Shown: positions 21,069-30,177 of the stretch, one piece after another
Numbering within the stretch: position 1 is the first letter of the stretch
Layout: each line of letters begins with the position of its first letter
Assembly (NCBI GenBank): GCA_020723345.1
Contig: DYJA01000005.1
Location: forward strand, 62,001-126,000
DNA length: 64,000 nucleotides
From: Candidatus Aquidulcis sp.
GTDB lineage: Bacteria; Chloroflexota; Anaerolineae; UBA4142
Reading direction: 5' to 3'
Notes under the pieces: generated by a model
Told to the model about the DNA's origin: nothing
The model's database searches: none
Seen by the model: the letters and a program-made list of their open reading frames with translations, nothing else
Made by a program: the position numbers and the translations under genes

Positions 21069-23519
21069 ATGATCCTACTTCTCGCCGCGATCGTCTGGCT
21101 CTGCGCGTTCGGCATCGCGTTGGCGCGGCGTCGCGCAAATGACGCGTGGCGCGATGTGCTCGCCATCGGCGTCCTCGGCGCGGCGACGGCGGGTTTCTTT
21201 TGGCGATTGCTCGCCGGGCAAGTGTGGCAACCGGCAGGCGGCGGCGACCTCGCGCAGTTTTTGTACCCGACATACACGTTCGCCGCCGAGTGGTGGCGGC
21301 GCGGCGTGATGCCGCTGTGGAATCCATACCTCTTTGCCGGTGCGCCCTTCGTCGGCGACATCCAGTCCGGTATTTCTTATCCGCTCAACCTCCTCACGTT
21401 TTTGCTTTCCTCTCCGCTCACTTTCCGCGACATGGAATATCTTTCCATCCTGCATTTTTTCATCGCAGGTGCGGGAATGTACGCGTTTTTGCGGTTTGGG
21501 CGTTGGAGAGTTCAAAACTCAAAATTCGAAATTCAAAATTCGATGGCTACCGAATTTAGAACGTCGAATTTTGAATTGCGAATTTCGATTCCCGCCGCGC
21601 TCGCCGGCGCGCTTGCGTTTGAATTCTCCGATTTGTTCATCACCCATTTTGGCAATTTGAACTTGATCGCCGTCGTGTCGTGGCTGCCGCTGATCCTGTT
21701 GTTCTACCGCCGCGCGGTGACAGATCGCCGCGCCGGATTCGCGGCGATTGCCGGAGTTTTGCTCGCCGTCGCGTTTTTCGCCGGACACATTCAGTCGTTT
21801 CTGTTTATCGTTGTCACTCTCATATTATTCGCAGGGTATCATCTGTTCAAGGCAGAAGGCAGAAGGATCAAGGATGAAACAAAACGATCTTCATCCTTCA
21901 TTCTTCATCCTTCATCCTTGCTTATCCTCCTCGCGCTCGTCGCCTTCGGACTCTCCGCTCCCGCGCTCCTGCCCAGCATCGAATTCGCGCAACATACCGA
22001 ACGCGCTGCGTTTCCATACGAGCAAGCCGCGCAGTATTCGTTTCCACCCGCGCAGTTGATTGGGCTGTTCGTGCCGGGCTTTTTCGGACGCGGACCGCAG
22101 AACGCGTGGGGACCTTGGGAACGCGTCGAAGTCGGCTATCTCGGCGTGTTCCCGCTGCTGCTCGCGCTCCTCGCGCTGATCCTGCGCCGCGATGCGCCGA
22201 CGCGCTTGTTCGGCGCGCTCGCGCTGATCGGACTCGCGCTCGCGCTCGGCGGGTACGCGATTTTGCACGGTTGGCTGTACCAATTCGTCCCCGGCTTTGG
22301 GCAATTGCGCGCGCCGGCGCGTTTTATCGTGCTGATGGATTTCGCGCTCGCCGCGCTCGCCGCGTTCGGATTCGACGCGCTGCTGCACGCGTTGCCGCGC
22401 GCGAGCGAAATCGCGTTCAAGCGCATCGTCCGCGCCGCGCCGTGGGCGTTCTTGCTAATCGCGCTGCCCGCCGGAGCCGTCGCGTACGCGATTCTGATTC
22501 TGGGGCAGGGGCAAGACGCGGTCTTGTTCGCGCGCATCGCGAACGCGACGAATGCGCTCGCGTTTTTCATTCTGCTGTTCGCGCTCTCGGTCGCGCTGAT
22601 CGTCGCGCGCGCAACGCGCTATTTTCGACCGCGCGCGTGGACAGTCCTCGCGCTCGCGCTGATTTTCTTCGATCTGTTTTCGCTCGGCGCGTACGTGGAC
22701 GCAAGCACCGACGATCCGTCGCGTGTGTTCGAGCACCCGGACGCGGTTGCTTTTTTCAAAAGCGACGGCAGTTTCTTCCGCGTCGATCCGCGCGAGACCG
22801 GCGTCGACAACGTCTGGACGCCGGACACTTCGATCCTGTACGGCATCTTTGACGTGAACGGCGACAATCCGCTCGTCCTCGCCGATTTCGAGCGATACTG
22901 GCAATCGCTCGGCAGCCGGTCGTCGCGTCTGTACGATCTGCTCAACGCGAAATACCTGATCGCGCGCAAAGGCGCGCCGGTGGATCGCGACAAATTCAAA
23001 CTCGCGTACCAAGACGCGGCGTTCAACGTGTACGAAAACACGCGCGTTCTGCCGCGCGCGTTCGTCGTCACCGACGCGCGCGTGGTCGCAAATCACGCCG
23101 CCGCGCTGGACGCGGTACGCGCGCCGGAGTTTGATCCCGCGCAAGTTGTCATACTAGAGACCGCCGACCGCCGACTGCCGACCGCAGAACCTTCGACTCC
23201 GCTTCGCTCCGCTCAGGATGCGGCGGTCAAAATCGTGGGCTATGGACCGAATGAGATTCTGCTGGACGTGAACGCGACGGGCGCGGGCGTCCTAGTTTTG
23301 AGTGAAGTGTTTTATCCGGGGTGGCGCGCGTGGGTAAGTGATCGCGAAGTTGAAGTACTGCGCGCGAATTATTTGTTCCGCGCGGTGGAAATTTCGGCGG
23401 GCGCGCAGCGCGTGCGTTTGCTGTACGATCCGTTATCGTTCAAGATTGGCGCGGGGTTGTTCGCAGCGACGACGCTGGCGTTAATCGGCTGGCTCGTTTG
23501 GAGAGCGAGGAAAAGATGA
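21069..23519 (+). CDS. YfhO-like polytopic membrane protein (glycosyltransferase-like)
   Basis: AQFLYPTYTFAAEWWRRGVMPLWNPYLFAGAPFVGDIQSGISYPLNLL; C-term VLVLSEVFYPGWRAWVS. Confidence 0.82.
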   Translation: MILLLAAIVWLCAFGIALARRRANDAWRDVLAIGVLGAATAGFFWRLLAGQVWQPAGGGDLAQFLYPTYTFAAEWWRRGVMPLWNPYLFAGAPFVGDIQSGISYPLNLLTFLLSSPLTFRDMEYLSILHFFIAGAGMYAFLRFGRWRVQNSKFEIQNSMATEFRTSNFELRISIPAALAGALAFEFSDLFITHFGNLNLIAVVSWLPLILLFYRRAVTDRRAGFAAIAGVLLAVAFFAGHIQSFLFIVVTLILFAGYHLFKAEGRRIKDETKRSSSFILHPSSLLILLALVAFGLSAPALLPSIEFAQHTERAAFPYEQAAQYSFPPAQLIGLFVPGFFGRGPQNAWGPWERVEVGYLGVFPLLLALLALILRRDAPTRLFGALALIGLALALGGYAILHGWLYQFVPGFGQLRAPARFIVLMDFALAALAAFGFDALLHALPRASEIAFKRIVRAAPWAFLLIALPAGAVAYAILILGQGQDAVLFARIANATNALAFFILLFALSVALIVARATRYFRPRAWTVLALALIFFDLFSLGAYVDASTDDPSRVFEHPDAVAFFKSDGSFFRVDPRETGVDNVWTPDTSILYGIFDVNGDNPLVLADFERYWQSLGSRSSRLYDLLNAKYLIARKGAPVDRDKFKLAYQDAAFNVYENTRVLPRAFVVTDARVVANHAAALDAVRAPEFDPAQVVILETADRRLPTAEPSTPLRSAQDAAVKIVGYGPNEILLDVNATGAGVLVLSEVFYPGWRAWVSDREVEVLRANYLFRAVEISAGAQRVRLLYDPLSFKIGAGLFAATTLALIGWLVWRARKR
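21508..21595. repeat. In-frame dispersed repeat (VQNSKFEIQNSMATEFRTSNFELRIS)
   Basis: Inverted AAAATTCGAAATTCAAAATTCG ... CGAATTTTGAATTGCGAATTTCG. Confidence 0.8.
21849..21920. repeat. In-frame dispersed repeat (KAEGRRIKDETKRSSSFILHPSSL)
   Basis: AGGCAGAAGGCAGAAGGATCAAGGATGAA ... TTCATCCTTCATTCTTCATCCTTCATCCTT. Confidence 0.8.
23158..23225. repeat. In-frame dispersed repeats (ADRRLPTAEPSTPLRSAQDA)
   Basis: GACCGCCGACCGCCGACTGCCGACCGCAGAACCTTCGACTCCGCTTCGCTCCGCTCAGGATG. Confidence 0.75.
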
Positions 23520-24019
23520 CTCTGGGTGAAGTGTTGAATCTGGTGCGCGCGTCGTGGCGTTGGATGCCGCGCGAAGAATGGGACGCGCGCGTTCGCGGCG
23601 AAAAATGTTCGATGTGCGAACAGGTGGGACTCGCGGAAAACCGTTACAGTTTTCTGGTCGCGCACCTCGAAACGTCGAATCTACGCTTGGCGAAAAATCA
23701 GTACGCGCGCGGCTACTGCACGCTGATCTTTCGCGAGCACGCGACCGAATTGCACGATCTGTCACCGGAGAAACAAGCCGCGCAGATGCGCGATCTGGCG
23801 CGCGCGGGCGCAGCCATCGCGCGCGTGTTCAAACCAGACAAGATGAATTACCAACTGCTGGGAAATCTTGTGCCGCACATCCATTGGCACATCGTCCCGC
23901 GCTACTGGGGCGATCCTGCGCCGGGCAGACCGCTCGATCCCGGCAACGGTATGCGATGGCTCAAGCCGGAAGAATATCAGCGGATCATCGCAGAGTTGCG
24001 CGCAGCGATTGAACCGTAA
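23516..24019 (+). CDS. HIT-family (histidine triad) hydrolase/transferase
   Basis: Triad HIHWHIVPRYWGDP; ATGA overlap with the previous gene. Confidence 0.9.
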   Translation: MTLGEVLNLVRASWRWMPREEWDARVRGEKCSMCEQVGLAENRYSFLVAHLETSNLRLAKNQYARGYCTLIFREHATELHDLSPEKQAAQMRDLARAGAAIARVFKPDKMNYQLLGNLVPHIHWHIVPRYWGDPAPGRPLDPGNGMRWLKPEEYQRIIAELRAAIEP

Positions 24020-24024
24020 TAACC

Positions 24025-24062
24025 AGAGACCAGGTTTCCCCAAAGGGAGAAACCTGGTCTCT
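24025..24062. terminator. Bidirectional terminator hairpin AGAGACCAGGTTT..AAACCTGGTCTCT
   Basis: 13-bp perfect arms between convergent genes. Confidence 0.85.
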
Positions 24063-24073
24063 TCATCGCAACT

Positions 24074-24607
24074 TTATTTCGCCAGCAATTCTTCCAACTT
24101 TTGAATGAACTGCCGCTCCGTCATGTACGCGCTGTTGGGCGCGATCGGACCGAGCGCGTTGCCATAGATGTTGCCATCTTTGCCGATGAAAAAAGTCTCC
24201 GGCACGCCCCTGGCGCGAAAACGCTGATAGATTTCGCTGCCGATGTCGGGACCGTTAAAGTACGTAATGCCGAATTCTTTGAGGTACGCCTTGGCTGCCG
24301 TTTCGCTGTCCACGTAGTTCACACCGATGAACACCGCGCCGCGGTCCTTGTACTGCCGCCACGTTTTTTCGAGGAACGGCGCTTCGTCGCGGCAGGGTAC
24401 GCACCACGACGCCCAAATATTGACGACGACAACCTTGCCGCGCAACTGCGACAGTTTGAGCGTTTGTCCTTCAAACGACGTGATCGAAAAATCCGGCGCG
24501 GGACCTGACGACAATTGAACTTCGCCGCGCGCGCGCAAACCGAACGCGAACAGAAGCAACAGCCCGATGATGAGAACGAAAACGAGTACTTGAATCCAAC
24601 GCGGCAC
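24074..24607 (-). CDS. TlpA/ResA-like thioredoxin-fold protein (GTG start proposed)
   Basis: APDFSITSFEGQTLKLSQLRGKVVVVNIWASWCVPCRDEAPFLEKTW. Confidence 0.88.
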   Translation of the reverse strand: MPRWIQVLVFVLIIGLLLLFAFGLRARGEVQLSSGPAPDFSITSFEGQTLKLSQLRGKVVVVNIWASWCVPCRDEAPFLEKTWRQYKDRGAVFIGVNYVDSETAAKAYLKEFGITYFNGPDIGSEIYQRFRARGVPETFFIGKDGNIYGNALGPIAPNSAYMTERQFIQKLEELLAK

Positions 24608-24609
24608 AG

Positions 24610-25131
24610 TTACAACTCCTTCATTTCTTTCTTGATGCGCTCGGCGTACTCTTGTGGAATCTCCGGCACATCCGTGGGCGCCGCGCCGGGCGCGCGCCGA
24701 ACTAACCATGTCCGCACCGAGAGCCACGCGATCACCACGCCCAGCAAGATGCCAATCACCGGCAAGATGTACGCCAGCCAGTTGAATCCTTCCGCCGGAG
24801 GCGCGCCCAGCACCTGGGGACCGAACCGCGCGACAAAGTACTCGCGAATTTGCTGTTCGTTCTTGCCCTCTTGCAGCATTCGTTTGATGTCGTTGCGCCA
24901 ATCGATGCACGCCTGCGTACTGCAAATATCGAGCGGTGTATTCGGACACACCGGACAGTACAACGTCTTGGCGATCCGATTCACCTCATCGTCAATGGTC
25001 GGCGTCTGCGCGCGCGCTGGTGTTGCGCTGAGCACTGTGATCGCCACCAACGCGATGATTGCCGCCAATCCTATTTTCGATCCTTCGCTTCGCTCAGGAC
25101 GATGTTTATGATTTTCGATTTTCGATCTCAT
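24610..25131 (-). CDS. CcmH/NrfF-family cytochrome c maturation protein
   Basis: EVNRIAKTLYCPVCPNTPLDICSTQACIDWRNDIKRMLQEGKNEQQIREYFVARFGPQVL. Confidence 0.85.
   Translation of the reverse strand: MRSKIENHKHRPERSEGSKIGLAAIIALVAITVLSATPARAQTPTIDDEVNRIAKTLYCPVCPNTPLDICSTQACIDWRNDIKRMLQEGKNEQQIREYFVARFGPQVLGAPPAEGFNWLAYILPVIGILLGVVIAWLSVRTWLVRRAPGAAPTDVPEIPQEYAERIKKEMKEL
25073..25127. repeat. Dispersed PERSEGSK element bounded by 10-bp direct repeats (ATTTTCGATC) in the CcmH N-terminus
   Basis: ATTTTCGATC at 25073-25082 and 25118-25127, 45-bp period. Confidence 0.8.
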
Positions 25132-25199
25132 TCCTTTCACCTTCAAATTCTGATTGCGCGCATCCGGCGATCGCACTGTAGCACACTCGCACGATTGCG

Positions 25200-26462
25200 C
25201 TATCGCACTCCATCCGCCGCCCACGGCACGTACGTCTCCCAGCGCCGCACTAGGTACGGTTTGTATTCCGCGAACACTTGCGCCTGCGCTTGGATCACTT
25301 GTTCCACCGCATCCAATTTGGCGTTCGTCTCGCGCAGAATCGTCGCGATCCGTTTGTAGTACAGCGGCAGGAGCGCGGCGGCGACCTTGTCCGGATCGTT
25401 TTCGCCTTTGTTGTACACTACCGCGAAATCGAACACGACTTGCGCCCACAATTCCGGCGAGAAATGTTTTGCGCCGCGCGGCTTGTTGAACAACTCGATC
25501 ACGGCTTCGTAATTGGCGGGCGCCAGAATGTTGCGCCAAAAGCGCCGATAGCGCCGCGTGCCGGATTGAAACGCGTCGCTGAGCATTTCAATCGTAATCG
25601 CGCCGGTCAAACGCTGATCCTTCTGCGCGATCTCGCCGCCGCACGTCGGCACACTGCGGATCGGACGCGCCTCGAACCAACGACGACGATAAATTTCCAG
25701 CATCCGAAACAGCGTCCCCACCGATTGCACGAAACCTGGGTCGAACGCGACAGCGGCTTCGCGCTTGTTTTCGATCTTGGGCGTGAGCGCCACCTGGCAC
25801 ATCCGAATATTTTCGATGATCGCGACGGTCGTGATCCAAATGTCGATGCCGTGCCGAGCGACGTCCGTCTCCCACACGTCGCGGTCGTGCAGTTTTCCCG
25901 CGAGTTCGCCTGAGATCGCGAAATCGCCTGCCATCGGCTGACGCACGTCCACGTTGTAGAGCAAGCGCGTCAGCGGGTACGCCAGAATATCGTTGACCGC
26001 GCCTTCGACGAGCGGACGCGCGTACGCCGGAATCGCGTAATCATGTTCGCGACTCAAAATCGGCTGCGCGAGACGTTGAACCCACTCCGGCGTGAGACTT
26101 TCCAAATCGGCTTCCAACAGGATACACACTTGCGCGCCGACGACGCGCGCGATTTCGAAAATCGCGCGCACCGCGCTGCCCTTGCCCTGGATGCCTTGAT
26201 ACGTCGTGACGATCCGACGCATTGACGGTGGCAGCACGCGCGTCGACGCGATCTGCACCGTCTCGTCGGACGATCCGCCGTCCACGACGGCGATCACGGA
26301 ACGCAAAAGCGGAAAGTGCATCTGCGCGCCTTTCGCCGCTATGTCCATCACGTACCCAATCGTCGCGGCATTCTTGTAACTGGGAATTCCAATCAATACA
26401 TCGGCGACGCCGAGCTCCGCGAGACGCCGTTGTCCGTTCGCTCGCAGCGCGGTCTCCATCAT
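25200..26462 (-). CDS. Family 2/81-like glycosyltransferase (glucosyl-3-phosphoglycerate or mannosylglycerate synthase-like)
   Basis: VLIGIPSYKNAATIGYVMDIA...VVDGGSSDETVQIA...ILLEADLESLTPEWV. Confidence 0.75.
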   Translation of the reverse strand: MMETALRANGQRRLAELGVADVLIGIPSYKNAATIGYVMDIAAKGAQMHFPLLRSVIAVVDGGSSDETVQIASTRVLPPSMRRIVTTYQGIQGKGSAVRAIFEIARVVGAQVCILLEADLESLTPEWVQRLAQPILSREHDYAIPAYARPLVEGAVNDILAYPLTRLLYNVDVRQPMAGDFAISGELAGKLHDRDVWETDVARHGIDIWITTVAIIENIRMCQVALTPKIENKREAAVAFDPGFVQSVGTLFRMLEIYRRRWFEARPIRSVPTCGGEIAQKDQRLTGAITIEMLSDAFQSGTRRYRRFWRNILAPANYEAVIELFNKPRGAKHFSPELWAQVVFDFAVVYNKGENDPDKVAAALLPLYYKRIATILRETNAKLDAVEQVIQAQAQVFAEYKPYLVRRWETYVPWAADGVR

Positions 26463-26478
26463 GATCAACTCCTGCGCG

Positions 26479-27822
26479 TTACTTGGCTGCCGCGATGATA
26501 CTGCGCGCGGCTTCTTCGGGTGTGCTGTTGCCTTTCCAAACGACGGCGATCGCGTTCCGCCACGCCTGCGCGATTTTCGCATCGCGCGGCGCGGCCGGCG
26601 ACCAATACGCCGCGCGTTCTAACGTGTCGCGCAAAAATAGCGCGTACTCGGGCGGATCCACCGCGAGGATCATCGCGGTGCGCGTCGCGGGCAAACGCTT
26701 TGCCGCGCGCAACCACGGCGCGAGCCGCTCGCCCTGAACGAGCCACTGCATAAATCGCGTCGCCGCGGCTTGACGCTGCGGATCATTCGTGATCAGCGCG
26801 AATGCCCAGCCACTCGCAACTGTCGCGGTTTTGCCGTCACGCGTCGGCACGGCGGCGAAACCCGCGTTCGGCATTTTTTCGCGTTCGGCGAGATAGCGCG
26901 ACGCCGAAACTTGCGCGAGCGCGACTTGCCCGGCGGCGAAGGGGGGCCAATCTTCTTCGACGCTTTTTAGATTGATCGCGGTCTCCGGCAGCAAATTCAG
27001 ATCGCGCGCGCGTTTGAAAAAACTCAAAGTTTGCGCGATCCCATTCGCGTCGGTTGGCGGCGGCAAGAATCCATCGCTCGACGGCGCGAGCGCGAGATAT
27101 TGCAAGACGTACGCGTCGTCGCCGCCGAGCGGCAACAGCAAAGTCGTCTTTTGCTTGATGCACTCGTCCCAGGTTGCCGGGGCTTTTTTGATCGTCGTCT
27201 TGTTGAAAACCAGATGCTGCGCGTCGGCGGCAAACGGCAGCGCGATCCACTGATTTTGGTAATGCGCGGCGCGAAACGCGAATGGAAAGAAATCGTTTTT
27301 TAGATCGTTTGGCAGCCACACGTCGAGCGGCTGCAAAATCCCGGCTTCGGCGGCAAGCGGCATTTCGGCAATATCGAGCGTGACGAAATCGGGCAACTGC
27401 GCCGGGACGGCTGCGCTCGTCGTCAACAAGAAATCGAGCAAGCCGCCTTTGCCGTACGCTTTTTTCAGAACGACGTCAAAGTGAATGTTCGGATTCGCGG
27501 CGGTGAACGCGTCGAATTGATTTTTCAAAACGCGTCCGGCGGGTGTCGCGCCGGGCGCGAGGTCTTCGGTCGTCCAGAGCGTCAACGTGAGCGCGCTCGT
27601 CGTCGCAATCGGCGTGCGGGTGGGAACGGTACGTGTTGGAGTCGCCGTGACCGGCACGGCGGATGTCGGCGCACTCTGTGTGATCGCCGGCGTCGGCAAC
27701 ATCGGCGTCGGCGACGCGGGCGCAGTTCCGGCGCACGCGATCAGAAACACGCCGAGGAGTGAAATGCTCCCGCGCGCGATCGATCGCAAAAATTTCGACA
27801 CAGACATTCGCGGCATCTTCAA
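26479..27822 (-). CDS. ABC transporter extracellular solute-binding protein (family 1), lipoprotein
   Basis: Lipobox-like FLIACAG; LTLWTTEDL...FDAFTAANPNIHFDVV...VASGWAFALI. Confidence 0.82.
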   Translation of the reverse strand: MKMPRMSVSKFLRSIARGSISLLGVFLIACAGTAPASPTPMLPTPAITQSAPTSAVPVTATPTRTVPTRTPIATTSALTLTLWTTEDLAPGATPAGRVLKNQFDAFTAANPNIHFDVVLKKAYGKGGLLDFLLTTSAAVPAQLPDFVTLDIAEMPLAAEAGILQPLDVWLPNDLKNDFFPFAFRAAHYQNQWIALPFAADAQHLVFNKTTIKKAPATWDECIKQKTTLLLPLGGDDAYVLQYLALAPSSDGFLPPPTDANGIAQTLSFFKRARDLNLLPETAINLKSVEEDWPPFAAGQVALAQVSASRYLAEREKMPNAGFAAVPTRDGKTATVASGWAFALITNDPQRQAAATRFMQWLVQGERLAPWLRAAKRLPATRTAMILAVDPPEYALFLRDTLERAAYWSPAAPRDAKIAQAWRNAIAVVWKGNSTPEEAARSIIAAAK

Positions 27823-27895
27823 CCCGATCCTATTATATCACAAGCCGTATGGATTTGCATTTTTTTACCTTTTGCGTAGAATTTGACACGGGTAG

Positions 27896-27959
27896 GGGCG
27901 AAGCATTTTTCGCATCCTGGGAAGTGCAGCCAAGTCAGAGGACGAAAAATGCTTCGCCC
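27896..27959. repeat. Dispersed hairpin GGGCGAAGCATTTTTCG..CGAAAAATGCTTCGCCC
   Basis: 17-bp perfect arms; family member at 63558-63605. Confidence 0.85.
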
Positions 27960-27984
27960 TTACATCACGACAGGAGGTCCCCTC

Positions 27985-28506
27985 ATGGAACTGGCTCAGC
28001 TCGTCCGCAGCATCCCCGATTTTCCGGTCAAAGGTATTTTGTTCCGCGACATTACGACACTGATCCGCGACGGCGAAGCGCTGCAAGAAGTAATCGACAC
28101 ACTCGTCGAACGCTACATTGACAGCGACGTCGAAGTGGTCGCGGCGGTCGAAGCGCGCGGCTGGATTTTCGGCGCGCCGCTGGCGTACGAATTGGGCGCG
28201 GGCTTTGTGCCGATTCGCAAGCCGAGCAAACTTCCGGCGGAGACGATCAAGGTTTCGTACTCGTTGGAGTACGGGACGAATACGTTGGAGATCCACAAAG
28301 ACGCGATCACGCCGGGGACCAAAGTGCTGCTCGTGGACGATCTGCTGGCAACCGGCGGTTCCGCGAAAGCCGCGACGCAACTGATCGAGAAACTGGGTGG
28401 CAAAGTCGTGGCAGTCGCCTTCCTGATCGAACTCGTCGACTTGCGCGGTCGGGACCTGCTCAAGGGCTACGACGTGTACTCGATGATTCCGTTTGAAGGC
28501 GCGTAA
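27985..28506 (+). CDS. apt: Adenine phosphoribosyltransferase
   Basis: IPDFPVKGILFRDITTLI, VAAVEARGWIFGAPLAYELGAGFVPIRKPSKLP, VLLVDDLLATGGSA; RBS AGGAGG. Confidence 0.95.
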   Translation: MELAQLVRSIPDFPVKGILFRDITTLIRDGEALQEVIDTLVERYIDSDVEVVAAVEARGWIFGAPLAYELGAGFVPIRKPSKLPAETIKVSYSLEYGTNTLEIHKDAITPGTKVLLVDDLLATGGSAKAATQLIEKLGGKVVAVAFLIELVDLRGRDLLKGYDVYSMIPFEGA

Positions 28507-28520
28507 AAAATTATGCTGGC

Positions 28521-28558
28521 GTGGGGGCGTTCAATCGAACGTCCCCACTTTATTTTTT
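28521..28558 (+). terminator. Terminator hairpin GTGGGGGCGTTCAATCGAACGTCCCCAC + T-rich tail
   Basis: Stem followed by TTTATTTTTT after apt. Confidence 0.85.
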
Positions 28559-28628
28559 GCGCGACCGCGCATATAATCCAAACACGACAACCACTCAACC
28601 TGGCGAAGATTCGACAGAGGGACAAACC

Positions 28629-30167
28629 ATGCCAAATCTACTCCTGACCAACGGCAAAATCTACACGCTGAACCCCGCGCGCCCACGCGCGAACGCGATG
28701 GCGTTTGCAACCGGGCGCGTCGTCGCGTTTGACGACGCCGCGCGCGCGGCGCGAACGGCGCGCACCGAAACGATTGACTTGCGCGGGCGGGCGGTGATCC
28801 CCGGCTTGGTCGATCATCACATCCATTTCACGAGTTACGCGATGGGCATCGCGCGCGTCCAACTCGACGGCGCGCGTTCGCTCGAAGAAGCCGTCACGCG
28901 CGTTGCGACGCGCGTCCAGACCGCGCAACCCGGCGAGTGGATTTTCGGACGCGGCTGGAATCAGCTCGATTGGACGATCCCGGAATTTCCAACGAAGACA
29001 CCACTCGACGCGATTGCGCCCAACAATCCGGTCGTCCTGGACCGCAAAGATGGACACTCGACCTGGATCAACAGCGCGGCGCTGCGCGCGATCAACCTTA
29101 CGCGCGACACGCCCGATCCGGCAGGCGGCAAGATCGAACGCGACGCGCGCGGCGAGCCGACCGGCTTGCTGCGCGAAAACGCGATGGATTTGCTGGAAGG
29201 CAAACGCGGTTTCAACGCGGCAAGCATTTCCGACGACGTGCTGCTAAACGCGATTCGCGCCGCGCACCAACTCGGCGTCACCGGCATCCACAACGTCGAA
29301 GGCGCGGTCTCGCTGCGCGCGTTCCAGAGTTTGCGCGCGCAAGACAAACTAACGCTGCGCGTGATGCACACCGTTCCTGCGGAAAACTTGGAGCGCGCAC
29401 TCGACATCGGTTTGCGCGGCGGTTTCGGCGACGAATTTCTGCGGATCGGCGGTGTGAAAATGTTCGCCGACGGATCGCTCGGCTCGCAAACCGCGTGGAT
29501 GCTCGAACCGTTCGCCGGTCATCCGGACAATTGCGGAATTCCCACAACGCCGGTCGAAGAAATCGAACGGCTCGCGCGGCTCGCGGCAAACGCGGGGATG
29601 ATGGTTTGTACGCACGCCATCGGCGACCGCGCAAATCGCGAGGTGCTGAACGTGTACGAGAAATTGCGCCGCGAAGGTCTCACCGCGCCGCTTCGCATCG
29701 AACACGCGCAGCATTTGAACTCCGCCGACCTGCCGCGTTTTGCCGCGCTCAACGTCATCGCCTCGATGCAGCCGATTCACGCGACGAGCGATTGCATGAT
29801 GGCGGACGCGCTGCTCGGCGCGCGCGCGCGGTACGGATACGCGTTCAAGAGTTTGCTGAATACCGGCGCGCGGCTCGCGTTCGGCAGCGACTGCCCGGTC
29901 GAAACGCTCGATCCCTGGGTCGGCATCCACGCGGCGGTCACACGCGAACGCGCCAACGGCGAACCGCGCGGCGGCTGGTATCCCGCAGAGAAATTGTCAG
30001 TCGAGGAAACCGTGCGCGCGTACATTGGCGCGCCGTTGCGCGAAAATGAAATCGGCGACGCGCTCGTCTTGTCGCAAGATGTGTTCGAGATTCCACCGCG
30101 CGAGATTTTGCAGACGCGCGTCGAGCAGACGATTGTCGCAGGGCAAGTTGTGTACACCAACGCCTAA
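28629..30167 (+). CDS. Amidohydrolase family (YtcJ-like)
   Basis: NGKIYTLNPARPRANAMAFATGRVVAFDD; VIPGLVDHHIHF; GSDCPVETLDPWVGIHAAVTR. Confidence 0.9.
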   Translation: MPNLLLTNGKIYTLNPARPRANAMAFATGRVVAFDDAARAARTARTETIDLRGRAVIPGLVDHHIHFTSYAMGIARVQLDGARSLEEAVTRVATRVQTAQPGEWIFGRGWNQLDWTIPEFPTKTPLDAIAPNNPVVLDRKDGHSTWINSAALRAINLTRDTPDPAGGKIERDARGEPTGLLRENAMDLLEGKRGFNAASISDDVLLNAIRAAHQLGVTGIHNVEGAVSLRAFQSLRAQDKLTLRVMHTVPAENLERALDIGLRGGFGDEFLRIGGVKMFADGSLGSQTAWMLEPFAGHPDNCGIPTTPVEEIERLARLAANAGMMVCTHAIGDRANREVLNVYEKLRREGLTAPLRIEHAQHLNSADLPRFAALNVIASMQPIHATSDCMMADALLGARARYGYAFKSLLNTGARLAFGSDCPVETLDPWVGIHAAVTRERANGEPRGGWYPAEKLSVEETVRAYIGAPLRENEIGDALVLSQDVFEIPPREILQTRVEQTIVAGQVVYTNA

Positions 30168-30177
30168 AGAAAATAGG

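Noticed and set aside
26479-27822. Complete ABC sugar importer operon
   Set aside because: Only the solute-binding protein is present; no permease or ATPase adjacent, so not called as a system
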